From DASQFQ01 sp963722815 (GTDB taxonomy: Bacteria > Actinomycetota > Thermoleophilia > Solirubrobacterales > Solirubrobacteraceae), in NCBI GenBank assembly GCA_963722815.1, contig CAVROM010000002.1:1-64000 (forward strand): a stretch of DNA of 64,000 nt, read 5' to 3'. Positions 25,729 through 33,859 of the stretch are shown here, in pieces. How positions within the stretch are numbered: position 1 is the first letter of the stretch; the number at the start of each line of letters is the position of its first letter. The notes beneath the pieces are model-generated. The model saw only the letters and a list, made by a program, of their open reading frames with translations, was not told where the DNA came from and searched no databases. The translations under genes were made by a program, and so were the position numbers.

Positions 25729-26856
25729 TCAGGCCGCCGCGATGCCCTCGCCGCCGGCCGCATGCGGCACGGTGATCGTGCCGATGGCGGTCAGCGAGCC
25801 GTCCGCTGCGATGCGGAACGCGTCGACCTTGCCCTCGAGGCCGGCCTGCACGTAGAGGAAGCGGCCGTCAGGCGACGCGGCCGCGTCGACGGTGCCGCCG
25901 TCCGTCGGCGTCGTGCCGCGCGCGACGAGCGAGCCGTCGCGCGACGACTCGAAGCGCGAGACCGTGCCGCTCCCAGCGTTGGACGCGTACACGTGCGTGC
26001 CGGTGCGGACGATCCAGCAGGTGGCCGCCTGCCCGGTGGAGACCGAGGTGAGCGCACGCAGCGCCCCGCCGGCCTCCAGCGCGTACGAGCTCACCGCGTT
26101 CGGGCCGGCCTCCGTGACGAGCGCGTGTCCGCCCGCGTCGAAGTCGACCGCGAACGGGACGGTGCCGGGCCGGCGGTTGTCCGCCGCCAGCACCGGCGCG
26201 CCCGCGCGGTCGAAGCGGAAGACGTCGATCGCATCGGTGTTGGCCTTCGTGGTCACGAGCAGGCGGCCGCCGTCAGGCGTGAACGCCACCTGCCCGGGCG
26301 TGTGGGTGAACTCGGGCGTGGCGGTCGGGTCGAGACCCAGCGCGCGATGCCAGCCGGGGATGCGGATCAGCCCCAGGCGCGTCGCCACGTAGCCCTGGAT
26401 CGAGCCGCCGTCGCGGGCGTTGAGCACGTAGAGGCGGTGGTCGCGGAGCGCGACGCTGACCGGGAAGTGGCCGCCGGAGGTCAGCACCTGGCGGCGCTGC
26501 AGCCGGTCGCCGCGCACGTCGAACACCGTGAGCGTGTTGCTGCCCGCGTTGACCGCGTAGAGCAGGCCGCGCGCGCGGTCGTAGGCGAGCGAGCCCTGGG
26601 ATGCGAGGTTGTCGACGACCGCGCCGTCGAGCTTGCCGCCGCGGCCGCCGGTCGGATAGGCGCCCGCGTCGCGGAGCTTCCCGTCCGCGTCGCGGTTGTA
26701 GACGACGACCGTGTTACCGGCCACGTCGTCGGTCTGCACGAACAAGGTGCCGCCGCGCGAATGGGCCTGGGCGGCCGGCGCGAGGGCGGCGGCCGCGAGC
26801 GCGGCGACCGCCAGGGCGGTGCCGCGCGCGCGGCAAGAGAGGGGGAGCGATGGCAT
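25729..26856 (-). CDS. secreted beta-propeller protein (lactonase/YVTN-like)
   Basis: 375 residues with a signal peptide (ALAVAALAAAALAPAAQA). Repeated blades of the form GxLxYVxNAGSxTVxxF (AVNAGSNTLTVFDV, YASNAGSGTVSRFE, DGRFLYVQ) show a seven-bladed propeller of the 6-phosphogluconolactonase/YVTN type. Being exported, it is unlikely to be the cytoplasmic lactonase; binding or another hydrolysis is possible. A GGAGG ribosome site precedes the ATG. Confidence 0.78.
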   Translation of the reverse strand: MPSLPLSCRARGTALAVAALAAAALAPAAQAHSRGGTLFVQTDDVAGNTVVVYNRDADGKLRDAGAYPTGGRGGKLDGAVVDNLASQGSLAYDRARGLLYAVNAGSNTLTVFDVRGDRLQRRQVLTSGGHFPVSVALRDHRLYVLNARDGGSIQGYVATRLGLIRIPGWHRALGLDPTATPEFTHTPGQVAFTPDGGRLLVTTKANTDAIDVFRFDRAGAPVLAADNRRPGTVPFAVDFDAGGHALVTEAGPNAVSSYALEAGGALRALTSVSTGQAATCWIVRTGTHVYASNAGSGTVSRFESSRDGSLVARGTTPTDGGTVDAAASPDGRFLYVQAGLEGKVDAFRIAADGSLTAIGTITVPHAAGGEGIAAA

Positions 26857-26917
26857 CGTGCCTCCGTGGGGAGCGGATTGGCGTACGGCCCGTAGGTGGC
26901 GCGCGCGGCGCTCGTTC

Positions 26918-27130
26918 TTACGTCAGGTCGCGCAGGGCCGCCAGCAGCCCGTCGAGATCCTGGGCACACGGTTCGCACGCGCGCAGATGCGCGGTGATCC
27001 CCGGGTGGTGTCGCTCCGGGTCCTCACCCGCGACGACGAGCTCGGCGTAGACGTGGAGCAGCCGCAGCGCCTCGGCGCAGCCAGGGTCGCGCGGATCGGT
27101 GGCCAGGAAGCGCTCGAGCCGCTCGGTCAC
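26918..27130 (-). CDS. small zinc-binding anti-sigma-factor-like protein
   Basis: 70 residues. HxxxCxxC-type cluster in TAHLRACEPCAQDLDGLL near 48-65 matches the zinc anti-sigma domain. No membrane segment. The GTG start overlaps the sigma factor stop codon (GTGA), the usual sigma/anti-sigma pairing, so it probably holds that sigma factor inactive. Confidence 0.7.
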   Translation of the reverse strand: MTERLERFLATDPRDPGCAEALRLLHVYAELVVAGEDPERHHPGITAHLRACEPCAQDLDGLLAALRDLT

Positions 27131-27753
27131 GACCGCCTCGCGAGCTGAGCGTCGAGATGGCCACCCTCCGCCAGCGCCGTGCGCAGCTTGCGGCGGGCGT
27201 CGAAGAGCGTCTTGTAGATCGCGTTGCGGTTCGAGCCGAGCTGGACGGCGAGCGCGTCGGCCGGGATGCCGTTGAGCACGATCGCGACGAACGCCGTGCG
27301 CTGGCGCTCGCTCAGCTCCTCCTCGACCGCCGCGCGCAGCGCCGCGACGAGCTCGCGCGCCTCCGCCCCGTCGGCGGCGTCGAAGCCGAAGCGGTCCGGC
27401 AGCGCCTCCCAGGCCTCGGCGTCGTACGGGAGCTGGGGCCGGCGCCAGAAGTGGCGGCCGACCTTGGCGGAGACCTCGAAGATGGCGAACTTGCACGCCC
27501 AGGTCGTGAAGCGGCTCTCGCCGCGGAACTGGCCGAGCCGGGCGGTGATCGACACCAGCGCGTCGGCTGCCGCCTGGTGGGCCATGTCGTCGAGCTCCGG
27601 CCCTGTGACGTCGAGCTGGGTGCGGCGGCGGTGCAGCTCGGAGGCGGAGACCCGGATCAGCAGCCGGTGCAGCCGCGCCTCGGCCGCGTCCTGCTCGGCG
27701 CCGCCGGCCGACAGCGTCCGCAGCCACTCCGACGACTCGCGGTCCGGCGTCAT
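27127..27753 (-). CDS. ECF-type RNA polymerase sigma factor
   Basis: 208 residues from ATG 27753 (an ATG nine bases upstream also exists). Sigma region 2 is at about 55-100 (ADALVSITARLGQFRGESRFTTWACKFAIFEV) and region 4 at about 150-195 (LSERQRTAFVAIVLNG, SNRNAIYKTLFDARRKL). Overlaps the VOC gene upstream and the anti-sigma gene downstream by 4 nt each. Confidence 0.88.
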   Translation of the reverse strand: MTPDRESSEWLRTLSAGGAEQDAAEARLHRLLIRVSASELHRRRTQLDVTGPELDDMAHQAAADALVSITARLGQFRGESRFTTWACKFAIFEVSAKVGRHFWRRPQLPYDAEAWEALPDRFGFDAADGAEARELVAALRAAVEEELSERQRTAFVAIVLNGIPADALAVQLGSNRNAIYKTLFDARRKLRTALAEGGHLDAQLARRS

Positions 27754-28118
27754 GCCTCCCACCGCTCCGGCACGAGCACGACGCGGAAGCCGTCGGGATC
27801 CTCGAACGTCAGCCCGTGCTGGGCCCAGTACGGGTTGGCGGGCCGCACCGGATCCCCCAGGCGCGCGGCGGCGGCGCCGACGGCCTCCTCGTCGCCGAGG
27901 TAGAGGACGAGCAGGGACTCCGGATGCGCCTCGGGGCCGGCGTGGCCGCCGCCTGAGGTGAGCTCCAGATGCGTGCCCGTCCCGGGGACGGCGAGGAAGC
28001 GGCCGTCGTAGCCGTCGTGGTCATCGAAGCCGCCGACCTCGATGAATCCGAGCCCGTCGCGATAGAAGGCGACGACCGCGGCGAGCCGGTCGGTGTGTCG
28101 GGCGACGCGCAGCTGCAT
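27750..28118 (-). CDS. VOC-family (glyoxalase-like) protein
   Basis: 122 residues, a single VOC domain with two beta-alpha-beta-beta-beta repeats. HTDRLAAVVAFYRDGLGF opens it and FEDPDGFRVVLVPE closes it, with possible metal ligands H9 and the Glu near the end. Substrate unknown. ATG 28118 (or GTG 28121) overlaps the AraC stop; co-transcribed with AraC upstream and the sigma/anti-sigma pair downstream. Confidence 0.82.
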   Translation of the reverse strand: MQLRVARHTDRLAAVVAFYRDGLGFIEVGGFDDHDGYDGRFLAVPGTGTHLELTSGGGHAGPEAHPESLLVLYLGDEEAVGAAAARLGDPVRPANPYWAQHGLTFEDPDGFRVVLVPERWEA

Positions 28119-29068
28119 CACGCTGCGGTCCCGCGCGCGGCGTCAGCGTTACGCGCCGCCCGGCGGTAGCGCCCCGGCGGCTGGCCGCGGTGGCGCGCGA
28201 ACGCGCGGTTGAACGCGTACTCCGAGCGGTAGCCGACGCTGTGCGCGACGCTTTCCACGGGGTGCGTCGTGGCCCGCAGCCGGTGCGCCGCGAGCTGCAT
28301 GCGCCAGCGCGTGAGATACGCCAGCGGCGGCTCGCCAACCGCCTCGGAGAAGCGCCGCGCGAGCGTCGAGCGGGAGAGGTGGACCTCGGCGGCGAGCGTC
28401 TCCAAGGTCCACGGCTCGGCGGGCCGGTCGTGCAGCAGGCCGAGCACGCGGGCCATCGTCGGGTCGCGCAGCGCGGTCAGCCACGACGACGGCGCGTCGG
28501 CGGGCCGCCCGGCGTTCCAGCGCCGGATGGCGGCGATCAGGAGCAGGTCGATGAGCCGCGCGGCGGCGGCGCGCGCTCCGGGGCCGCGTGCGCCGACCTC
28601 GGCCGCGAGCAGCTCGACGAGGGCGGCGACGTCGCGCCCGGTCACCGCTTCGGCGGGGACGTGGACGACGTCGGGCAGGAGCCGCATGAGCGGCTGCGCG
28701 ACGTCGAGGTCGTAGTCATAGCCCGCGCAGATGAACGACGTCACCGCGCCGTCGCCGCCGACCTCGAGGTCGCCCGCCGCCGACATGCGCTCCTCCTTCA
28801 TGGCGCGGTCGAAGCGCTCGGCGGGCGCGTCGGGCGTGGAGCCCAGCCGGTGGCCGAGCCCGGCGGGGAGCAGGAGCAGGTCGCCGGGCATGAGCTGCAA
28901 CGGCTCGCCATCCGCGACCCGCAGCCACGCGGTGCCGGCGGTGACTGCGTGGAAGGAAGCGCCGGCGCTCTGCGGCAGCTCGAGCCCCCAGGGGGCGCGG
29001 GCGCGGACGGCGGCGAGCAGCGCCCCGCGGACGCGGCCGAGGTCGAGGACGTCAGCCAGCGGATCCAT
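28118..29068 (-). CDS. AraC-family transcriptional regulator
   Basis: 316 residues. The N-terminal cupin-like sensor domain (FHAVTAGTAWLRV...MPGDLLLLPAGLGH) is followed by the AraC double helix-turn-helix at about 205-305 (LAAEVHLSRSTLARRFSEAVG and VESVAHSVGYRSEYAFNRAFARH). Divergent from an SDR gene, a common arrangement in which this subfamily controls the neighbouring oxidoreductase. Leaderless promoter. Confidence 0.9.
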   Translation of the reverse strand: MDPLADVLDLGRVRGALLAAVRARAPWGLELPQSAGASFHAVTAGTAWLRVADGEPLQLMPGDLLLLPAGLGHRLGSTPDAPAERFDRAMKEERMSAAGDLEVGGDGAVTSFICAGYDYDLDVAQPLMRLLPDVVHVPAEAVTGRDVAALVELLAAEVGARGPGARAAAARLIDLLLIAAIRRWNAGRPADAPSSWLTALRDPTMARVLGLLHDRPAEPWTLETLAAEVHLSRSTLARRFSEAVGEPPLAYLTRWRMQLAAHRLRATTHPVESVAHSVGYRSEYAFNRAFARHRGQPPGRYRRAARNADAARGTAA

Positions 29069-29201
29069 GAGGCGCAGCGTACTTGACGTCCGAGTAGATG
29101 AGACGGAAAGACAAGAATTTCGCGATAAAGGTCATTTACAGCTGCACAAGGTGACCATACGGTGCTGACGATCCGGTTCCCCCCATCCAGGAGCTCCCCG
29201 A
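29069..29201. promoter_or_regulatory. intergenic control region between araC-like and SDR genes
   Basis: On the minus strand TACGCT (29081-29076) is 7 nt before the AraC ATG, a leaderless start. The region is much more AT-rich than its surroundings, with GGTCA (29131-29135) and TGACC flanking a 16-bp gap as a possible operator. On the plus strand an AGGAG site precedes the SDR ATG. Confidence 0.4.
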
Positions 29202-29918
29202 ATGCACCTCTCCGCCCACACCCCGGTCGTGACCGGCGCAGCCCGCGGCCTCGGCAGGCACCTCGTCGACCAGCTGCTCGAGCGCGGCGCGCCGAAGCTC
29301 TACGCGCTCGCGCGCGACCCCTCCCGCGTGCGTCGCGACGCGCGCATCGTGCCCGTGGCCTTCGATCTGCTCGACGACGAGCGGATCGCCGCGGCGGCGC
29401 GCGCTGCCACCGACGCGACGCTGCTCCTCAACAACGCCTCGACGGCCACCTTCGCCGGCCCGCTCGACGCCGACGCCGGCGCGATGCGGCACGAGATGGC
29501 CGTCAACTACGGCGGCACGCTCGCGACGATCCGCGCGTTCACGCCCGCGCTCGAGCGCAGCGGCGGCCACGTCGTCAACGTGCTGTCGCTGCTGGCGCTG
29601 GCGAGCACGCCGCCGATGGCCGGCTACTCGGCGTCGAAGGCAGCGGCGCACTCGCTCACCCAGGCGCTGCGCCCGGTGCTCGCCGCCAAGGGGATCACCG
29701 TGCACGGGGTCTACCCGGGCGGCATCGACACCGACATGCTGGCCGGGATCGACGCGCCCAAGACGCCGCCGGCCGAGGTGGCGGCCGCGCTGCTCGACGG
29801 CCTCGAGGCCGGCGAGGAGGACATCTTCCCCGACCCCAACGCGCTCGCGATGGCCGCCGTCTGGCGCACCGACCCGAAGAGCGTCGAGCGCGCGTTCGCC
29901 GGCGCCGCGACCACCTAG
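29202..29918 (+). CDS. SDR-family oxidoreductase
   Basis: 238 residues. Cofactor loop TGAARGLG, NNAS segment, catalytic Ser in NVLSLLAL and the YSASK motif with Tyr and Lys in place, so the enzyme should be active, with NADP or NAD. The C-terminus is short. Divergent from the AraC regulator that probably controls it. Its TAG stop shares CTAG with the stop of the convergent flavin reductase gene. Confidence 0.88.
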   Translation: MHLSAHTPVVTGAARGLGRHLVDQLLERGAPKLYALARDPSRVRRDARIVPVAFDLLDDERIAAAARAATDATLLLNNASTATFAGPLDADAGAMRHEMAVNYGGTLATIRAFTPALERSGGHVVNVLSLLALASTPPMAGYSASKAAAHSLTQALRPVLAAKGITVHGVYPGGIDTDMLAGIDAPKTPPAEVAAALLDGLEAGEEDIFPDPNALAMAAVWRTDPKSVERAFAGAATT

Positions 29919-30460
29919 CGGCGCTCCGCGATCTCGGCGACGATCGTGGCGAGGGCCGTGCGCAGCTCGCGGCGCACGGCCTCGTCCGCGATCGCCCCCT
30001 CGTCGTCGACGGCGTCGCGGGGCACGTTGACCCGGACGCCGCTGGACGGCAGCAGCTCGGCGCCGACGTAGCCGAGCACCGTGCGCAGCGTCGCGTCTGC
30101 GCCAGAGCCCCGTCCGGGCGCCGCGACATTGATCCACGTGGCGGGCTTGCCGTAGAGCTCGCCGCCGCCGACGGTCCAGTCGAGCAGGTTCTTCAGCGAG
30201 CCCGGCAAGGTGCCCGCGTACTCCGGTGTGCAGAACACGACCCCGTGCGCCCGCCCGAGCTCGTCGCGCAGGCGGGCCACCGGCTCCGGCAGCGGGTCGC
30301 GATCGCGGTCGGGGTCGAACGCGGGCAGCTCGGCGAGCCCGTCGTGGAGGACGGCGTCGACCTCCGCCGCCAGCAGCACGCGGGCGGCCCGCAGCGCGGC
30401 GGTGTTGGTCGAGGCGTGGCGCGTGCTGCCGGTCACGAGGAGGAGGCGGAGGTCAGGCAT
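29915..30460 (-). CDS. NADPH-dependent FMN reductase-like flavoprotein
   Basis: 181 residues with a flavodoxin-like fold. VTGSTRHASTNTAALR near the N-terminus is the FMN phosphate loop, and TPEYAGTLPGSLKNLLDW near 80-100 is typical of the NADPH-dependent FMN reductase/azoreductase-like family. Likely supplies reduced flavin or reduces quinones. GGAG ribosome site. Confidence 0.88.
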   Translation of the reverse strand: MPDLRLLLVTGSTRHASTNTAALRAARVLLAAEVDAVLHDGLAELPAFDPDRDRDPLPEPVARLRDELGRAHGVVFCTPEYAGTLPGSLKNLLDWTVGGGELYGKPATWINVAAPGRGSGADATLRTVLGYVGAELLPSSGVRVNVPRDAVDDEGAIADEAVRRELRTALATIVAEIAERR

Positions 30461-30493
30461 CTGCAGCTCCAGTCCCGCGCGCGGCGCCGGGCG

Positions 30494-31080
30494 TTACGCG
30501 AACCTCCCCGTGGCCGGGGCGGCGAGCTCCGGCGGCTCCGCGATCGGATGTACCACGTCGCCGATTCGCACCCGGCCCGGCCGGCCCGCCCAGGCGTTGA
30601 GCGCGAACCGCCCGCCGAAGCGCGCGTTGAGGTCGCGGAGGACGTCGACGTCCTGGGCCAGCGTGTCTGGATGCCATGTGGTCATGATGCAGCGCCCGCG
30701 CAGATCGGCGAGCGCGATGACCGCGTCGCCCGTGGCGAGCAGGCTCCACTCCCAGCCGCGCTCCACGAGGCCGTCGACCCCGCCGATCACGAGGTTCGGC
30801 CGCAGCCGCCGCCCTTCGCGCCCGAACGCGCGGATCGCGCCATCGGTCGTGACGAGCAGCGGGAGGATGTCGAAGCGCTCGGGGCCCGACGCGCGGACCA
30901 GCCGCGCGTCGGGTCCGGCTGCCGCGCGCACCGCTGCGCCGACCTCGGCGCTCTGCCACGGCCGTCGATCACGTAGAGCGCGCGATCGCCCGGGACGCCG
31001 TCGACGCCGATCGACGCCTCGTCGAGTGGCTCGCCGGCCATCGACTTGACCGGGTACCGCCATAGCTCCGCGACGTGCAT
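30494..31080 (-). pseudogene. MOSC-domain protein, one frameshift
   Basis: The N-terminal part (HVAELWRYPVKSMAGEPL...ALYVIDGRGR) reads in one frame from the ATG at 31080. Near 30960 the frame changes, and the remainder (FDILPLLVTTDGAIRAFG... CIMTTWHPDTLAQDVDVLRDL) continues to 30494. Together they make a MOSC domain of the molybdenum-cofactor sulfurase/YiiM type, with the Cys in GRCIMTT. A single-base indel explains the break; sequencing error or a recent mutation cannot be told apart. Four bases after the AhpD-like gene, so same operon. Confidence 0.75.
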
Positions 31081-31084
31081 CGGG

Positions 31085-31639
31085 CTAGCGGACGCCGGCG
31101 TAGACGCGCGGCTCCACGACCGGGAAGTCGATCTCGGTCTCGAACGCGCGGTTGAACGTGTTGGTGAGCACGTTCACCGCGACGTGGCCGACGATGTCGC
31201 TCAGCTCGGCGTCGCTGAGGCCCGCGGCGCGCGCCGCGTCGACCTCGGCGTCGGAGATGCCGCCGGTCTCGCGCACGACGGCGCGGGCGAAGGCGAGGAT
31301 CGCCGCGGCCGTCGGATCCGACGACTCGAAGTGCCTCGCGGCCCCGAGCTCGCGCTCGTCCAACCTGGTGAGCTCGGCGCCGACGTAGGAGTGCACAGAG
31401 AGGCAGTACGCGCACTCGTTGTGCTCGGCGACGGCAAGCGCGATCCGCTCGCCGTTCGCGGCGCCGATCGAGCCGCGGCGCAGTGCCTGGCTGAGGCCCA
31501 TCCAGCCTTCGAGGACCGACGAGCGGGCCATGGCGCGGGCCATGTTGGGCGTGGCGCCCAGCGAGGCCTGGAGCGCGTCGAGCAACTCCTTCGGGCGGCC
31601 GGAGGCGTCGGCGGGGTCAAGGGGGGCGATGCGGGGCAT
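31085..31639 (-). CDS. AhpD-like/carboxymuconolactone decarboxylase-family protein
   Basis: 184 residues. The redox motif ECAYCLSVHSYVG near 78-90 has the CxxC plus downstream His of AhpD-type peroxidase-associated proteins. Typical N-terminal PLDPADASGRPKELLDAL. Probably a thiol-dependent antioxidant protein. Divergent from the CGNR regulator across a repeat-rich intergenic region. Confidence 0.85.
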   Translation of the reverse strand: MPRIAPLDPADASGRPKELLDALQASLGATPNMARAMARSSVLEGWMGLSQALRRGSIGAANGERIALAVAEHNECAYCLSVHSYVGAELTRLDERELGAARHFESSDPTAAAILAFARAVVRETGGISDAEVDAARAAGLSDAELSDIVGHVAVNVLTNTFNRAFETEIDFPVVEPRVYAGVR

Positions 31640-31688
31640 GGGGGAGCCTTTCGGGAAGGGTTCGCGGTTCTAACGATTGGACCGCATG

Positions 31689-31752
31689 GTTGCCATTAGG
31701 CGAGGAGACCGTAACGAATCGCCTAACGGCTGTCGACCTCTGTTACCATTAG
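31689..31752. promoter_or_regulatory. repeat-rich divergent control region
   Basis: GTTGCCATTAG (31689-31699) and GTTACCATTAG (31742-31752) are near-identical direct repeats 53 bp apart. Between them TTAGGCGA (31696-31703) and TCGCCTAA (31719-31726) form an 8-bp inverted repeat. The second copy contains TACCAT (31744-31749), a -10 box 6 nt before the GTG of the CGNR gene. This looks like paired operator sites, perhaps for the CGNR protein itself. Confidence 0.5.
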
Positions 31753-31755
31753 AGC

Positions 31756-32322
31756 GTGAGCATTTACGCCGGGCCGCTGCGCGACGAGCCGCTCGCGGTC
31801 GAGCTGCACAACACGCTCTACGCCGCCGCGGGCGAGACGATCGACGGTCTGGCCGAGCGCGAATCGACGCGTGCTTGGCTCGAGGGCCTCGGCGATCGGC
31901 TCCCGGAGTCCGGCGCGGGGCTGTCGCGTGACGAGCTGATCGCCCTGCGCGGGCCGGTGCGCTCCGCCTTGCATGCCGTCGTGGCGGGGGAAGACCACGA
32001 CCGCGCCGCGCTGGACGCGCTCAACCGGGCGGCGGGGCGCGCCCCGCGCTCTCCCGTCGCCAGCTGGCGCGCAGGCCAGGCGGAGCCGGCGATCAACTAC
32101 CACGGCGCCAGTCGCGCCGACGTCATCGTCGCCGCGCTGGCGGCCGACGCGATCGAGCTGATCACGGGCCCTCGCCGTGGCGACCTTCGCGCGTGCGGCG
32201 CGCCCGGCTGCGTGCTGATGTTCCTCAAGGACCATCCGCGCCGCGCATGGTGCTCGAACGCGTGCGGCAACCGCGCCCGCCAGGCGCGGCACTACGAGCG
32301 CACGCGGAAGCCCACGGCCTAG
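31756..32322 (+). CDS. CGNR zinc-finger protein (ABATE-domain regulator)
   Basis: 188 residues: an N-terminal ABATE-type domain (about 10-125), then a zinc finger near 145-180 with CGAPGC, WCSNACGNRARQARHY and the diagnostic CGNR. This family is thought to act as ligand-responsive DNA-binding regulators. Leaderless GTG start after TACCAT. Likely regulator of the divergent AhpD-MOSC genes and of itself. Confidence 0.87.
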   Translation: MSIYAGPLRDEPLAVELHNTLYAAAGETIDGLAERESTRAWLEGLGDRLPESGAGLSRDELIALRGPVRSALHAVVAGEDHDRAALDALNRAAGRAPRSPVASWRAGQAEPAINYHGASRADVIVAALAADAIELITGPRRGDLRACGAPGCVLMFLKDHPRRAWCSNACGNRARQARHYERTRKPTA

Positions 32323-32347
32323 CGGGCCGAGGGCGAGTTCCTCCGCG

Positions 32348-32362
32348 TAGGGTGGGCAGCGG
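32348..32362 (+). promoter_or_regulatory. hut operon -10 box
   Basis: TAGGGT (32348-32353) lies 9 nt before the hutH ATG with no ribosome site between, so the hut operon mRNA would have almost no leader. Confidence 0.4.
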
Positions 32363-33859
32363 ATGATCGAGCTCAGCGGCACCGGACTCTCGCCCGACGA
32401 CGTCGTCGCCGTGGCGCGCGACCGCGCCGAGGTCGGCCTCGAGCCCGAGGCGCGCCGCGCGATGGAGGCCAGCGCTGCCGTCGTGGCCGGCCTGGCTGAC
32501 CGCACGGAGCCCGCCTACGGCGTCTCCACCGGCTTCGGCTCGCTCGCCAACGTGACGATCCCGGTCGAGCGGCGGGAGGAGCTCCAGCGCGCGCTCGTTC
32601 GCTCCCACGCGGCCGGCGTCGGCCCCCCGGTCGAGCCCGAGGTCGTGCGGGCGATGATGCTGCTGCGTGCCCGCACGCTCGCGATGGGTTGCTCGGGCGC
32701 GCGCCCGGAGGTCGCCGAGGCGATCCTCGCGCTGCTCAACGCGGGCATCACGCCGCGCGTGCCGGAGTACGGCTCGCTGGGCGCGAGCGGCGACCTCGCC
32801 CCGCTCGCCCACTGCGCGCTCGTGCTGCTCGGCGAGGGCGAGGTGATCGAGGGCGACGCGTCGGGCATCGAGCCGCTCACGCTCGGGCCGAAGGAGGGCC
32901 TCGCGCTGATCAACGGCACCGACGGGATGCTCGGCATGCTGGTCCTCGCCATCCACGACCTGCGGCGGCTGCTGCGGGTGGCGGACATCACGGCGGCGCT
33001 GTCGGTCGAGGCGCTGCTCGGCACCGACCGCGCGTTCGCGGAGGACCTCGTCGCGCTACGCCCGCAGGACGGGCAGGCCGCAAGCGCCGCCAACCTGCGC
33101 AGCGTGCTGGCCGGCTCGCCGATCGTTGCCAGCCACCGCTACAACGACGACCGCGTGCAGGACGCGTACTCGCTGCGCTGCGCGCCGCAGGTCAACGGCG
33201 CGGCGCGCGACACGCTCGCGCACGCCGAGCGCGTGGCCCGAGCCGAGCTGGCGAGCGCGATCGACAACCCGATGGTGCTGCCCGACGGCCGCGTCGAGTC
33301 GTGCGGCAACTTCCACGGGGCGCCGCTCGGGTTCGCGCTCGACTTCCTCGCCATCGCGGTCGCCGAGGTCGGCGGGATCGCCGAGCGCCGCACCGACCGC
33401 CTGCTCGACGCGAGCCGCTCGCACGGGCTGCCGCCGTTCCTGACGCCGGAGCCGGGCGTCAACTCGGGGCTGATGATCGCCCAGTACACGCAGGCGGCGC
33501 TGGTGGCCGAGAACCGGCGGCTGGCCGCGCCGGCGAGCGTCGGCTCGCTCCCGACCAGCGCGATGCAGGAGGATCACGTCTCGATGGGCTGGTCGGCCGC
33601 CCGCAAGCTGCGCACCGCGCTGGGGAACCTCGGGCGCATCCTCGGCATCGAGCTGACGTGCGCCGCGCACGGGCTCGACCTGCGCGCTCCGCTGGAGCCC
33701 GGCGCCGGCGGCGCCGCGGCGCTGGCGGCGGTTCGCTCGCGGATCGACGGGCCGGGGCCCGACCGGCAGGTGGCGCCGGACCTGGCGGCCGCCGAGGAGC
33801 TGGTGACCAGCGGCGCGCTCGCGTTGGCGGTCGAGGACGCGGTGGGGGTGCTGGCGTGA
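32363..33859 (+). CDS. hutH: histidine ammonia-lyase
   Basis: 498 residues. Converts histidine to urocanate. The MIO-forming tripeptide is intact as A141-S142-G143 in GSLGASGDLAPLAH. YGVSTGFG, NGTDGMLG, SCGNFHG and MQEDHVSMGW are all as expected for HutH. First gene of hutH-hutU-def-hutF-hutI. Its stop overlaps the GTG of hutU. Confidence 0.96.
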   Translation: MIELSGTGLSPDDVVAVARDRAEVGLEPEARRAMEASAAVVAGLADRTEPAYGVSTGFGSLANVTIPVERREELQRALVRSHAAGVGPPVEPEVVRAMMLLRARTLAMGCSGARPEVAEAILALLNAGITPRVPEYGSLGASGDLAPLAHCALVLLGEGEVIEGDASGIEPLTLGPKEGLALINGTDGMLGMLVLAIHDLRRLLRVADITAALSVEALLGTDRAFAEDLVALRPQDGQAASAANLRSVLAGSPIVASHRYNDDRVQDAYSLRCAPQVNGAARDTLAHAERVARAELASAIDNPMVLPDGRVESCGNFHGAPLGFALDFLAIAVAEVGGIAERRTDRLLDASRSHGLPPFLTPEPGVNSGLMIAQYTQAALVAENRRLAAPASVGSLPTSAMQEDHVSMGWSAARKLRTALGNLGRILGIELTCAAHGLDLRAPLEPGAGGAAALAAVRSRIDGPGPDRQVAPDLAAAEELVTSGALALAVEDAVGVLA

